Notes under the pieces: model-generated | The model's database searches: none | Told to the model about the DNA's origin: nothing | Seen by the model: the letters and a program-made list of their open reading frames with translations, nothing else | Origin: Mycobacterium ostraviense | GTDB lineage: Bacteria > Actinomycetota > Actinomycetes > Mycobacteriales > Mycobacteriaceae | Assembly (NCBI RefSeq): GCF_002705925.1 | Contig: NZ_NKRE01000001.1 | Location: 1,174,824 to 1,238,823 of the forward strand | Direction of reading: 5' to 3' | DNA length: 64,000 nt | Translations under genes and position numbers: made by a program | Shown here: piece by piece, positions 47,443-58,135 of the stretch | Numbering within the stretch: the first letter of the stretch is position 1 | Layout of the letters: every line of letters begins with the position of its first letter

Positions 47443-48961
47443 ATGGCCACGGAGCCGGCCAGCGCAGCGCTGCGCCGGTCGATGGTCGCGATTGCGCTGA
47501 CGGTAACCGCCAGTGCGTTCTCCTTTATCAACGCCGTTCCGTTCATGATTCCCGCACTGGAAGCCGCGCGTGGAACCGCATTGCCGAGGCGGGTCTGCTG
47601 TCGGCGATGCCGAGCCTGGGCATGGTGGTCACGCTGATCGCCTGGGGTTATGTGGCGGACCGCATCGGCGAACGCACCGTACTCGCCACGGGTTCGGCGC
47701 TGACTGCGGTCAGCGCGTTTGCCGCGGCGTCGGTTAGCTCGCTGGTGGTGATGGGCGCACTGTTGTTCTTGGGCGAGATGGCGGCGGCCAGCTGCAATCC
47801 CGCCTGCGGCCGCCTGGTGGCGGGTTGTTTCCGGCGCATCAGCGGGGGCTGGCCATGGGAGTCCGCCAGACTACGCAACCGTTGGGAATCGCCATGGGCG
47901 CCTTGGTGATTCCGCGGCTCGCTGAGCACCGTCCAAGCTTGGGACTGCTGTTTCCGGCGTCGGCGTGCGCGGTGTCGGCCGTAGTCGGCGCCCTGATCGC
48001 ACACGACCCGCCGCGCAAGCCACGGACCGCGGCCGCCGAAACCGAGCTCGTGCACCCCTATCGCGGCAGCGCCGTGCTGTGGCGGATCCACGCGATCTCA
48101 GCACTCATGGTGATGCCGCTGTCGATGACGGTGACCTTCATGCTGGTGTGGTTGACCGGCAACCACGGCTGGTCGGTGCGAGCTGCCGGTGCGCTGGTGA
48201 CCATCACTCAACTACTCGCTGCCCTGACCCGCATTGCGGCCGGCCGCTGGTCCGATTATGTGGTTCCCCCCAAATCGTGGAGGTTTCCTCTATGCGGCTT
48301 CCCGGTTGGTGGCCGCAGCGTTCTCCTAGTTGATGGGGCTGACCATCCCGATCGTGCTGTGCCGCCGGACGTGGTTGTAGAAGCCGTAGCACCAGTCAAG
48401 CACGCCAGCACGTGCTTGCACAATACCGGACAGCCCCCTCACGGAACTCCCGGTCGTACTTCATCCGCTTCTCTGGCATCGTGCTCCTCATTGTCGATGC
48501 CTCTACGGTTTGGGGGGAACCTCAATTATGCGGGATCGCGCATGCGCCCGGTCCGCATCGTCGCGCTCGCCACCAGCGTCACGTTGCTGATGCTGTCCCT
48601 GGCCAATCAGCTCGACTCGCCGCTTGCGGTGGCGTTCATGGTGTCCGTGTCGGTCATCACGGTGATGGACAACGGGCTCGAGGCCACTGCGATCACCGAA
48701 TTCGCCGGACAATTCTGGAGTGGGCGCGCGCTGGGCGTTCAGAACACGACGCAGCGGCTGATGACCTTGGCCGGCCCGCCGGCATTCGGAGCGATGATCA
48801 CAGTCGGCGGCTATCCGCTGGCGTTCGCACTGTGTGGGCTGTTCCCACTAGCCGCGGTACCCCTGGTGCCCGTCGGCTTGCTTCCGCCCGGCGCGGAAGA
48901 CCGCCCGGCCGCACATCCTGTTGGCCAACTTCAACCGAAACCAGTTCGTGCCCGTGGTTAA
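47443..48961 (+). pseudogene. MFS transporter paralogue 1, broken by two frameshifts and an IS remnant
   Basis: ATG 47443 opens a protein like the intact neighbour (MATEPASAALRRSMVAIALT). The frame is lost near 47580 (after EAARGTA) and regained in another frame at AGLLSAMPSLGMVVTLIAWG, then shifts again near 47830 at the place of WFPPHQRGLAMGVRQ. A 264-bp IS-derived element sits between RWSDY and GSRMRPVRI; it adds 90 codons without a stop. The C-terminal half (GRALGVQNTTQRLMTLAGPP) is intact. Twelve-helix sugar/drug type MFS, Rv2994-like. Not functional as it stands. Confidence 0.88.
48261..48524 (-). mobile_element. Internally deleted IS3-family-like element
   Basis: Ends are TG...CA with imperfect inverted repeats: GGTTCCCCCCAAATCGTGGA at the left and, read from the right, GGTTCCCCCCAAACCGTAGA. 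ATTATG flanks both sides (48255-48260, 48525-48530) as a target duplication. On the minus strand the right end begins a small orfA (MPEKRMKYDREFREGAVR from ATG 48479), and the left end encodes a transposase tail (DWCYGFYNHVRRHSTIGMVS, stop 48326-48328). The middle of both genes is missing, leaving a 264-bp non-autonomous form. Confidence 0.85.
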
Positions 48962-49035
48962 CAGGCGCGGGGGGCGGTCGGGCCGGCAACCTTTCCGGGC
49001 AGCCGATCGGCGCGTGCTTGTGCGAGCATGAGCCA

Positions 49036-50385
49036 ATGCCGCGTCAACCGAGCGACCCCGGCGAATTGAGCTTGTTTGCGCGCTGGTCGATCGTGGTCGT
49101 CTCGCTGCTGGTGACGGCGAGTTCATTTCTTTTCATCAACGGCGTTGCCTTCCTGATCCCCCGGCTGGAAGCCGCGCGCGGAACCCCACTGACACAAGCT
49201 GGTCTGTTGGCGTCGATGCCCAGCTGGGGCATGGTGGTAACGCTGGTGGCGTGGGGCTACGTCCTGGACCGCGTGGGTGAGCGGATTGTGATGACGGTGG
49301 GCTCGGCTCTCACCGCCGCAGCCGCCTATGCCGCCGCGTCGGTGCACTCGCTGACGCTGATGGGCATCTACCTGTTTCTGGGCGGCATGGCGGCCGCCAG
49401 CTGCAACAGTGCCGGTGGTCGGCTGGTATCGGGCTGGTTTCCGCCGCATCAGCGAGGACTGGCGATGGGCGTCCGTCAGACCGCGCAGCCGCTGGGAATC
49501 GCGCTGGGCGCGCTGGTCATACCCGAGCTGGCCGAACGTGGCACCCGTGCCGGGCTGATGTTTCCCGCCGTCGCGTGCACGGTGGCTGCGGTGGCCAGCC
49601 TGATCGGAGTAGCCGATGCGCCGCGCAAGTCCCGCAAGGTCGCCACTGACGAAGAGCTGGCCAGCCCGTATCGGGGGTCGTCGGTGTTGTGGCGCATCCA
49701 CGCGGTATCCGCGCTGCTGATGATGCCGCAGACGGTGACCGTGACGTTCATGTTGGTCTGGCTGATGAACCATCACGGTTGGTCGGTCGCGGCGGCCGGT
49801 GGTTTGGTGACCGTTTCGCAGCTGCTGGGGGCGCTGGGTCGGATCGCGGTTGGGCGCTGGTCAGACCACGTCGGCTCACGCATGCGGCCCGTCCGCGTTA
49901 TCGCCGTCGCCGCCGCATCGGCGCTGTTCCTATTGGCGCTCGCCGACAAGATCGGTTCGCGCTATGACGTGTTATTCATGATCGCCATCTCGGTGATCGC
50001 GGTACTCGACAACGGGTTGGAGGCAACGGCGATCACCGAGTTCGCCGGTCCCTATTGGAGTGGACGCGCACTGGGGACCCAGAACACCACCCAGCGCCTG
50101 ATGGCGGCCGCCGGGCCCCCGCTGTTCGGTGCGCTTATCACGACGGCGGCCTATCCGCTGGCATGGGCGCTGTGCGGGTTGTTTCCGTTGGCGGCGGTGC
50201 CGTTGGTGCCGACTCGCCTGCTGCCGCCCGGCTTGGAGACCCGAGCGCGGCGGCAATCGGTTCGCCGGCATCGCTGGCGACAAGCCGTCCGCGCCCGCGA
50301 GCTGCCAAGTAGGCCTCGGCTGGCCGGCCCGCCCGGGTCGTCCAGGCCCGGCCGAGGCGGACGAGCACCGACGCCACCGACGTGA
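49036..50385 (+). CDS. MFS transporter, intact copy (Rv2994-like)
   Basis: 449 residues from ATG 49036. Twelve hydrophobic segments; the family's loop 2-3 motif appears as WGYVLDRVGERIVMTVGSAL, and loop 8-9 as GRWSDHVGSRMRPVRVIAVA. Other marks are NSAGGRLVSGWFPPHQRGLA and MGVRQTAQPLGIALGALVIP. The C-terminus is Arg/Pro-rich and cytoplasmic. The substrate is unknown; relatives include sugar-phosphate and drug exporters. It is flanked on both sides by broken copies of itself. Confidence 0.88.
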   Translation: MPRQPSDPGELSLFARWSIVVVSLLVTASSFLFINGVAFLIPRLEAARGTPLTQAGLLASMPSWGMVVTLVAWGYVLDRVGERIVMTVGSALTAAAAYAAASVHSLTLMGIYLFLGGMAAASCNSAGGRLVSGWFPPHQRGLAMGVRQTAQPLGIALGALVIPELAERGTRAGLMFPAVACTVAAVASLIGVADAPRKSRKVATDEELASPYRGSSVLWRIHAVSALLMMPQTVTVTFMLVWLMNHHGWSVAAAGGLVTVSQLLGALGRIAVGRWSDHVGSRMRPVRVIAVAAASALFLLALADKIGSRYDVLFMIAISVIAVLDNGLEATAITEFAGPYWSGRALGTQNTTQRLMAAAGPPLFGALITTAAYPLAWALCGLFPLAAVPLVPTRLLPPGLETRARRQSVRRHRWRQAVRARELPSRPRLAGPPGSSRPGRGGRAPTPPT

Positions 50386-50447
50386 TCGCCCGGTGGCGGC
50401 GCCTCGGTGAGTTTTGCCAAAGTGCCGCAACGAGAACTATCAATTAG

Positions 50448-51537
50448 GTGCAGACAACATCGACGCGGCGTTGGTCGCTGCTCGCAGTCGCGCTCATCGC
50501 GACGTTGTGCGCCACCATCTTCATCAATGGCATCGCTTTTCTGATTCCCGCACTCAATGACGTGCGCGGCATCAGCCTGTCCGAAGCCGCCCTGCTCTCG
50601 GCGCAGCTTCGGCATGGTCGTTACCGTTCCTAAACAGTGAGTGAAACTGAGTTTTGCTCAGTGGGGCGGCCCGAACGGTGTTGGCCGCTGACAGTGGGTG
50701 TTTTCTGGTGGACCGGCACGCCTCGTCGGCGTTGCGGGCGTAGCGGTGGGCCAGAACTGTCACAGCGTCGTGTGGTGCCCGGTGGCTGGTCAGGTCTGGC
50801 CGGTGGAGTGCCCGCGCTCATCCGCTGTTGGGTGCGGGGTCCTGCCGGCCGACGCCTGATCGGCTTGCCTGGGTTGGATGAACTACTACGGCCGGTTTTA
50901 CCGGTCGCGGTTGTATCCACTGTTGCAGCGCTTCAACACCTACTTGATGCGTTGCGTCCCTACCGCGGCACGGCGGTGCTGTGGCGAATCCACCTCGCGT
51001 CTGCCCTGCTCATCGTTCCGCAGACGGTGGTCTTGGCGTTCATGCTGGTCTGGTTGATCAAGGGCCACGGCTGGTCGATCGCGGCAGCCGGCACCTTGGT
51101 GAGCGTCTCGCAACTGCTGGGTGCGCTCGGCCTGATCGCCGCCGGGCGGTGATCGGACCACGTCGGGTCCCGAATGCGGCCCATCCGGATGATCGCCGTC
51201 GCCGCCGCCCTGGTGATGATGTTGCTGGCGCTGGCCGATCACTTGCACTCGGCTGTCGCGGTGGCGCTGATGGTCGCCGCATCAGTGATCACGGTGCTCG
51301 ACAAAGGCTTGGCGTTCACCGCTATCACCGAGCTGGCCGGAGCGCTTCTGGAGCGGACGGGCGATGGGCGCCCAGAACACCACCCAGCGACTCACCGCGG
51401 CAATCGGACCGCCGGTGTTCGGCGAGGTGATCGAGGTGTCCGGCTATCCGCTGGCTTTTGCGGTGTGCGGACTGTTTCCGCTGCTGGCGTGGCCGATTGT
51501 GCCGCAGCACGCGCGCGCGCACGCCCGAGCGGGCTAG
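50448..51537 (+). pseudogene. MFS transporter paralogue 3, multiply disabled
   Basis: GTG 50448 begins a similar protein (WSLLAVALIATLCATIFINGI; ALNDVRGISLSEAALLSA), but the frame breaks near 50600 by a small deletion. From about 50632 foreign sequence replaces helices 3-6. MFS sequence resumes at YRGTAVLWRIHLASALL (about 50957). A TGA at 51150-51152 stands where the intact paralogue has the Trp of GRWSDHVGSRMRP, and another frameshift occurs near 51347 at FWSGRAMGAQNTTQR. The remnant ends at TAG 51535-51537, overlapping the leuB stop. Confidence 0.88.
50875..50952 (+). mobile_element. Fragment of a group II intron reverse transcriptase
   Basis: The plus strand reads WMNYYGRFYRSRLYPLLQRF followed by NTYLMR, the C-terminal maturase/X-domain pattern of group II intron-encoded proteins (W-x-x-YYGRFYRS-x-LYP). 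Only some 26 codons are present and they end at the junction with MFS sequence. The 240 bases before it are not recognised. Confidence 0.7.
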
Positions 51538-52544
51538 AGCGCCGCGGCAATCCGGTCGCCCACGGCGGTGGTGGCCAGTCGTTCGTCCCCCCGAGTCGCC
51601 AAGTAGGCCTCGACCGCCCGGTCCACCCGGCCGGCGGCGTCGTGCTCGCCGACGTGGGCAAGCAGCAGCGCCACCGACATGATCGCCGCGGTCGGATCGG
51701 CGATGCCCTGACCGGCGATGTCGGGCGCGCTGCCATGCACCGGCTCGAACATCGACGGGTTGGTCCGGGTCGCGTCGATATTTCCACTGGCGGCCAAGCC
51801 GATTCCGCCGCACACCGCCGCCGCCAGGTCGGTGATGATGTCGCCGAACAGGTTGTCGGTGACGATGACGTCGAAGCGGCCGGGGTCGGTGATCATGTGG
51901 ATGGTGGCGGCGTCGACGTGCTGATACGCCAGGTCGATGTCGGGGTACTTCTCGCCGGTCTCCTGCACGGTTCGCCACCAGAGTGCGCCGGCGAAGGTCA
52001 GCACGTTGGTCTTGTGCACCAGTGTCAGGTGCTTGCGACGCCGCTGGGCTCGCTCGAACGCGTCTTGGACGACTCGGCGCACCCCGAATGCGGTGTTCAC
52101 GCTGACCTCGGTCGCCACCTCGTGGGGCGTGCGGACCCGAATCGCACCGCCGTTACCGGTGTAGGGACCCTCGGTCCCCTCGCGCACCATCAAGAAGTCG
52201 ATGTTGGGATTGCCGGCCAGCGGGCTCTTGACGCCCGGATACAGCCGAGCCGGTCGCAGGTTGATGTGGTGGTCCAGCTCGAAACGCAGTCGCAGCAACA
52301 AGCCGCGCTCCAGGACACCGCTGGGCACCGACGGGTCGCCGATCGCGCCCAGCAGGATGGCATCGTGCTCGCGCAGTTCGGCGAGCACCGTGTCCGGCAA
52401 TAGCTCGCCGGTGGCGTGGAACCGCCTGGCGCCGAGGTCGTAGCCGGTCTTCTGCACGCCCGGCAGTACCGCGTCGAGGACTTTGACCGCTTCGGCAACC
52501 ACCTCGGGACCGATCCCGTCGCCTGCGATGACCGCGAGCTTCAC
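51534..52544 (-). CDS. leuB: 3-isopropylmalate dehydrogenase
   Basis: 336 residues from GTG 52544. It begins [20 protein letters not shown], has [20 protein letters not shown] with the substrate arginines, and [20 protein letters not shown]-like [20 protein letters not shown] with the metal aspartates. [20 protein letters not shown] closes the NAD site. It oxidises and decarboxylates 3-isopropylmalate in leucine synthesis. The start overlaps the stop of serA (GTGA). Confidence 0.96.
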   Translation of the reverse strand: MKLAVIAGDGIGPEVVAEAVKVLDAVLPGVQKTGYDLGARRFHATGELLPDTVLAELREHDAILLGAIGDPSVPSGVLERGLLLRLRFELDHHINLRPARLYPGVKSPLAGNPNIDFLMVREGTEGPYTGNGGAIRVRTPHEVATEVSVNTAFGVRRVVQDAFERAQRRRKHLTLVHKTNVLTFAGALWWRTVQETGEKYPDIDLAYQHVDAATIHMITDPGRFDVIVTDNLFGDIITDLAAAVCGGIGLAASGNIDATRTNPSMFEPVHGSAPDIAGQGIADPTAAIMSVALLLAHVGEHDAAGRVDRAVEAYLATRGDERLATTAVGDRIAAAL

Positions 52545-54127
52545 GACAGGTCAACCACTTCGAGCTTGTCCGCGCCGACTGCAGCCACGATCGCCGACCG
52601 GACCTCGTTCGGCACATCCCGGTCCAACCGCAGCAGGATCGTCGCGCCCGGACCCTCGACGTCCTCGGACAGCTGCGCGGCGTGGATGTTCACTGCGACC
52701 CCGCCGAGCAAAGTGCCGATCTTGCCCAGAGCTCCCGGCTGGTCGACGTAGTGGACGACGAGGTTGATCCCTTCGGCACGCATGTCGAAGTGGCGACCGT
52801 TGATCTGCACAATCTTCTGGGTCAGTTGCGGGCCATACAGCGTGCCCGAGACGTCCACGACGGAGCCGTCCGCGCCGACCGCACGAACGTCGACGACACT
52901 GCGGTGGTTCGGGCTTTCCGAGGCCTTCCTGATCTCCGCGGAGACCCCGCGCTCGGCGGCCAGCGCCGGGACGTTGACAAAGGTCACCGGATCCTCGATC
53001 ACCGCCGAGAACAGCCCGCGCAGCGCCGATAGTTTCAGCACCTCAACGTCTTCGGAGGACAGCTCACCGCGGACCTGTACCGACAATGACACCGGCATGC
53101 CGTCGGAGAGGGCCGCCGCCAGCACGCCGAGCTTGCGCACCAGGTCCAGCCAGGGCGCCACCTCTTCGTTGACCACTCCCCCGCCGACGTTGACCGCGTC
53201 GGGAACGAACTCCCCGGCCAGCGCCAGCCGGACGCTTTCGGCAACATCGGTTCCCGCCCGGTCCTGGGCTTCCACGGTGGACGCCCCCAGGTGCGGTGTG
53301 ACGACGACCTGCGGCAGCTCGAACAGCGGGCTGTCGGTGCACGGCTCGCTGGCGAACACGTCGAGACCGGCCGCACGCACGTGACCACTGGTGACCGCGT
53401 CGGTGAGCGCCGCCTCGTCCACCAGCCCGCCGCGGGCGGCGTTGACGATGATGACGCCGGGTTTGGTCTTGGCCAATGCTGCTTTGTCGATCAGACCTGC
53501 GGTCTCCGGCGTCTTGGGCAGGTGCACTGAGATGAAGTCGGCGCGCGCCAGCAGCTCGTCCAGGGGCAGCAGTTCGATTCCGAGCTGCGCAGCGCGGGCG
53601 GGCGAGACATACGGGTCGTAGGCGACGACGTGGGCGTCGAACGCGGCGACCCGCTGCGCGACCAACTGTCCGATGCGGCCCAAACCGACGACGCCGACGG
53701 TCTTTCCGAAGATCTCGGTGCCGGAGAACGAGGACCGCTTCCAGGTGCGCTCGCGCAGCGTGGCGTCGGCGGCCGGGATCTGCCGGGCCGCGGCCAGCAG
53801 CAACGCCAACGCGTGCTCGGCGGCGCTGTGGATGTTCGACGTCGGGGCGTTGACCACCAGCACGCCGCGCGCGGTGGCGGCGTCTACGTCGACGTTGTCC
53901 AGGCCGACGCCGGCGCGTGCCACGATCTTGAGCTTGGGAGCCGCGGCCAGCACTTCGGCGTCCACGGTGGTGGCCGACCGTACCAACAGCGCGTCGGCCT
54001 CGGGCACCGCGGCCAGCAGCTTTTCGCGATCCGGACCGTCTACCCAGCGCACCTCGACCTGGTCTCCCAGGGCGGCGACCGTCGATTGGGCAAGTTTGTC
54101 GGCGATTAACACAACAGGCAGGTTCAC
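52541..54127 (-). CDS. serA: D-3-phosphoglycerate dehydrogenase
   Basis: 528 residues from GTG 54127 ([20 protein letters not shown]). NAD domain: [20 protein letters not shown]; substrate and catalytic parts: [36 protein letters not shown], and [18 protein letters not shown] with the His of the Glu-His pair. Residues 320-455 are the intervening domain and the last 75 the ACT domain ([20 protein letters not shown]), which binds serine. First step of serine synthesis. Upstream lies a six-unit tandem repeat. Confidence 0.96.
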   Translation of the reverse strand: MNLPVVLIADKLAQSTVAALGDQVEVRWVDGPDREKLLAAVPEADALLVRSATTVDAEVLAAAPKLKIVARAGVGLDNVDVDAATARGVLVVNAPTSNIHSAAEHALALLLAAARQIPAADATLRERTWKRSSFSGTEIFGKTVGVVGLGRIGQLVAQRVAAFDAHVVAYDPYVSPARAAQLGIELLPLDELLARADFISVHLPKTPETAGLIDKAALAKTKPGVIIVNAARGGLVDEAALTDAVTSGHVRAAGLDVFASEPCTDSPLFELPQVVVTPHLGASTVEAQDRAGTDVAESVRLALAGEFVPDAVNVGGGVVNEEVAPWLDLVRKLGVLAAALSDGMPVSLSVQVRGELSSEDVEVLKLSALRGLFSAVIEDPVTFVNVPALAAERGVSAEIRKASESPNHRSVVDVRAVGADGSVVDVSGTLYGPQLTQKIVQINGRHFDMRAEGINLVVHYVDQPGALGKIGTLLGGVAVNIHAAQLSEDVEGPGATILLRLDRDVPNEVRSAIVAAVGADKLEVVDLS

Positions 54128-54140
54128 CCGGACAGCGTAG

Positions 54141-54470
54141 CGGCGACCGCGAGCACGGCGGAGCCGGGCGCTGCGGGTCGACGCCATCAGCCCAGCGGCG
54201 ACCGCGAGCACGGCGGAGCCGGGCGCTGCGGGTCGACGCCATCAGCCCAGCGGCGACCGCGAGCACGGCGGAGCCGGGCGCTGCGGGTCGACGCCATCAG
54301 CCCAGCGGCGACCGCGAGCACGGCGGAGCCGGGCGCTGCGGGTCGACGCCATCAGCCCAGCGGCGACCGCGAGCACGGCGGAGCCGGGCGCTGCGGGTCG
54401 ACGCCATCAGCCCAGCGGCGACCGCGAGCACGGCGGAGCCGGGCGCTGCGGGTCGACGCCATCAGCTCGG
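54141..54470. repeat. Six tandem copies of a 55-bp repeat upstream of serA
   Basis: Units start at 54141, 54196, 54251, 54306, 54361 and 54416; each begins CGGCGACCGCGAGCACGGCG, and they appear identical except for the last few bases of the final unit. They fill the whole divergent gap between serA (start 54127) and the FAD oxidoreductase (start 54488), so any promoters there lie inside repeats. Confidence 0.93.
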
Positions 54471-54487
54471 TCGGTTGTAATCAACGG

Positions 54488-55927
54488 GTGGACGTCACGG
54501 TCGTCGGCAGCGGGCCCAACGGGCTGGCTGCGGCCGTCATCTGCGCCCGAGCCGGCCTGAAAGTACAGGTACTCGAGGCCCAGCCGACCTTTGGAGGCGG
54601 CGCGCGCAGCGCGGCCGACGTCGAATATCCCGGAGTCCTGCACGACGTGTGTTCGGCGGTGCATCCCCTGGCGCTGGCGTCGCCGTTTTTCGCCGAGTTC
54701 GATTTGCCCGCACGCGGTGTGACACTGGCCGTACCGGAGATCGCGTATGCCAACCCGCTGCCGGATCGGCCGGCGGCGATCGCCTACCGCGACCTGACCC
54801 GTACCTGTGCCGAGTTGGACGACGGTGCGTCCTGGCGACGCCTGCTCGGGCCGCTGGTGACGAATTCCGGTGCCGTCGTGGACGTTATGCTCGGCGACAA
54901 ACGTTCGGTGCCCACTTCGCTGATGCCGACCGTGCATCTCGGGTTGCGAATGCTGGCCCAGGGCACGCCCGCGTGGCGATCGCTGGTGGGCGACGATGCC
55001 CGGGCGCTGTTCACCGGCGTTGCAGCCCATGCCATTTCGCGGTTGCCGTCGCTGGTGTCGGCGGGTGCGGGGCTGATGCTGGCCACCCTCGCGCATTCGG
55101 TCGGCTGGCCGATCCCGGTGGGCGGCAGCCAGGTGATCGCCTACGCGCTGATCGCCGATCTGCGGGCACATGGCGGTGAGCTGGCGTCAGGCGTCGAGAT
55201 CACCTCTCCGCCTTGCCCTCCGGGCGAAATCGTCGTTTTCGATACGGCACCGACCACACTGTTACGTATTTACCGTGACACGATTTCGGCTCGGTACGCT
55301 AAAGCGTTGCGCCGGTATCGGTTTGGATCGGGAGTGGCAAAGGTCGACTTCGTGCTCGGCGACGAGATTCCCTGGTCGGATACCCGGCTCAGACAGGCGC
55401 CGACACTTCACCTCGGGGGCACCCGCGAGCAAATGGCGCGAGCCGAGGCGGCCATCGCGGCAGGGCACCACGCCGACTGGCCGATGGTGCTGGCCGCAAG
55501 TCCGCACCTCGCCGACCATGGCCGCATCGATTCCGCCGGTCGCCGGCCACTCTGGACGTACGCCCACGTGCCGTCGGGCTCGCGGGTCGCCGCGACCGAG
55601 GCGGTCACGCGGGTCGTCGAGCGGTTCGCACCCGGCTTCCGCGACGTCGTCGTCGCAGCCCGTTCAGTGCCCGCCGCACAGCTGGCCGACCACAACGCCA
55701 ACTACGTCGGCGGCGATATCGCGGTGGGCGGCAACTCTGTCTGGCGTGCGATCGCCGGGCCTACGCTACGCGTTAACCCTTGGCGCACACCGATTCCCAA
55801 GGTGTACCTGTGTTCGGCGGCCACTCCGCCCGGCGCGGGCGTGCATGGCATGTCCGGTTATTACGCCGCGCGCACCCTGCTGCGGCACGAATTCGGCATC
55901 ACTGACATGCCTAAGCTGACCCCATGA
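54488..55927 (+). CDS. FAD-dependent oxidoreductase, phytoene dehydrogenase-like (Rv2997-like)
   Basis: 479 residues from GTG 54488. It begins with the FAD dinucleotide motif VTVVGSGPNGLAAAVICARA, then LKVQVLEAQPTFGGGARSA, and ends with IPKVYLCSAATPPGAGVHGM, the second FAD contact of CrtI-type enzymes. Relatives dehydrogenate or isomerise lipids, carotenoids or retinoids; substrate here unknown. It starts just beyond the 55-bp repeats and overlaps the wrbA-like gene by four bases (ATGA), so the two redox proteins are co-translated. Confidence 0.9.
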   Translation: MDVTVVGSGPNGLAAAVICARAGLKVQVLEAQPTFGGGARSAADVEYPGVLHDVCSAVHPLALASPFFAEFDLPARGVTLAVPEIAYANPLPDRPAAIAYRDLTRTCAELDDGASWRRLLGPLVTNSGAVVDVMLGDKRSVPTSLMPTVHLGLRMLAQGTPAWRSLVGDDARALFTGVAAHAISRLPSLVSAGAGLMLATLAHSVGWPIPVGGSQVIAYALIADLRAHGGELASGVEITSPPCPPGEIVVFDTAPTTLLRIYRDTISARYAKALRRYRFGSGVAKVDFVLGDEIPWSDTRLRQAPTLHLGGTREQMARAEAAIAAGHHADWPMVLAASPHLADHGRIDSAGRRPLWTYAHVPSGSRVAATEAVTRVVERFAPGFRDVVVAARSVPAAQLADHNANYVGGDIAVGGNSVWRAIAGPTLRVNPWRTPIPKVYLCSAATPPGAGVHGMSGYYAARTLLRHEFGITDMPKLTP

Positions 55928-56553
55928 CGAAACTCGCGGTCATCTACTACTCAGCTACCGGCCATGGAACGACGATGGCCAAACGAGTCGCCGCGGCCGC
56001 CGAGGTAGCCGGTGCCGAAGTCCGGTTGCGACACGTGACCGAGACCCGCGACCCGGCCTCGTTTGCGCACAACCCGGCCTGGACGGCGAATTACGAAGCC
56101 ACCAAGGAGCTACCCGCGGCCACCGGCGAGGACATCGTTTGGGCCGACGCGGTGATTTTCGGCTCACCCACCCGTTTCGGCTGCGTTGCGGCGCAATTGC
56201 GGGATTTCCTGGACTCGCTGGGCGGTCTGTGGGCTGAGGGCAAGCTCGCCGACAAAGTGTATGCGGGCTTCACCTCGTCTAACACCCTGCACGGCGGTCA
56301 GGAGACCACGCTGCTGACCCTGTATGTCACGCTGATGCATTTCGGTGGCATCATCGTGCCGCCCGGCTACACTGACCCGCTGAAGTTCGTCGACGGCAAT
56401 CCCTATGGGGCAAGCCTGGTTTCGACTCACGACAATATCAACGAGTTCGACGGGGCGACCGGTGACGCGTTGGAGCACCTGGCGCGCCGGGCAGTCCAGG
56501 TCGCGGACCGGCTCAGGTCGTCGGGCTCCTCCTCATCGCCCCTCAAGAGGTAG
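55924..56553 (+). CDS. wrbA: WrbA-type NAD(P)H:quinone oxidoreductase
   Basis: 209 residues from ATG 55924. The flavodoxin-like FMN site is VIYYSATGHGTTMAKRVAAA, then the family's SPTRFGCVAAQLRDFLDSL (about residues 80-98) and TSSNTLHGGQETTLLTLYVT, with FGGIIVPPGYTDPLKFVDGN and GASLVSTHDN near the end. WrbA reduces quinones by two electrons, avoiding semiquinone radicals. It is coupled to the upstream FAD oxidoreductase. A decayed piece of a second copy lies 370 bp downstream. Confidence 0.93.
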   Translation: MTKLAVIYYSATGHGTTMAKRVAAAAEVAGAEVRLRHVTETRDPASFAHNPAWTANYEATKELPAATGEDIVWADAVIFGSPTRFGCVAAQLRDFLDSLGGLWAEGKLADKVYAGFTSSNTLHGGQETTLLTLYVTLMHFGGIIVPPGYTDPLKFVDGNPYGASLVSTHDNINEFDGATGDALEHLARRAVQVADRLRSSGSSSSPLKR

Positions 56554-56600
56554 CCATGCGCGAAAGCGAATTGATCGGTACGGCACCGTAAATCGGATCC

Positions 56601-56882
56601 GTGCCGAACACTGTGGCGCCGGTGTTCGCCAAGGGCGACATTGAGCTGTACGAAGTAGACCCGCCGCTGTGTGGTTTCCGAGTGATCGCGGCCTCACAAA
56701 CGCTTTGGGCGATCCGTATCCATACGCCACCGACTCCACCCGAGGATCCGGTCTCGACGGCACTGTATGGGGTGACCGGTGGCGAAGCCCTGAACATCCT
56801 GTCGGAGCAAAAGCTACCGGGAAGTGCCGATGGCAGATCCCCAGCCCGAGCTCTCGCCGGGATCGGATACCGGGTGTTGTGA
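56601..56882 (+). CDS. Hypothetical protein, 93 residues
   Basis: Begins at GTG 56601 (MPNTVAPVFAKGDIELYEVD). Codon use is GC-rich at third positions in the first half, but no ribosome site is clear and the last third (SADGRSPARALAGIGYRVL) reads less like a protein. It might be the relic of a gene between wrbA and ilvC (M. tuberculosis has Rv2998-Rv3000 in this interval). No family recognised. Confidence 0.35.
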   Translation: MPNTVAPVFAKGDIELYEVDPPLCGFRVIAASQTLWAIRIHTPPTPPEDPVSTALYGVTGGEALNILSEQKLPGSADGRSPARALAGIGYRVL

Positions 56883-56924
56883 TCATCGACTCGCCGGACG
56901 TGGACTCAGGACGAAAAGATGGCC

Positions 56925-57045
56925 GCGCGAGTTTGGTCTCGACCCACGACACAGCAACGAGTTCGACGACGCGACAGCGACCCACCGGACGACCTCGGGC
57001 GTCGGGTGGTCCAGACCGCCGACCGCCTGCGCCGACACTGAACCT
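56925..57045 (+). pseudogene. 3' fragment of a second wrbA-like gene
   Basis: The bases encode GRASLVSTHD, matching GASLVSTHD of the intact WrbA, and then, after a small deletion, EFDDATATHRTTS and RRVVQTADRLRR in shifting frames, against EFDGATGDALEHLARRAVQVADRLR in the intact copy. Only about the last 40 codons are left, with frameshifts. It shows that wrbA was duplicated and one copy largely lost. Confidence 0.75.
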
Positions 57046-57100
57046 ACGCACGCGACACGCCGACGCGGGTGTGCGCAGATTCAGTCTCGACGCGTCGAAA

Positions 57101-58135
<1,035 letters not shown>

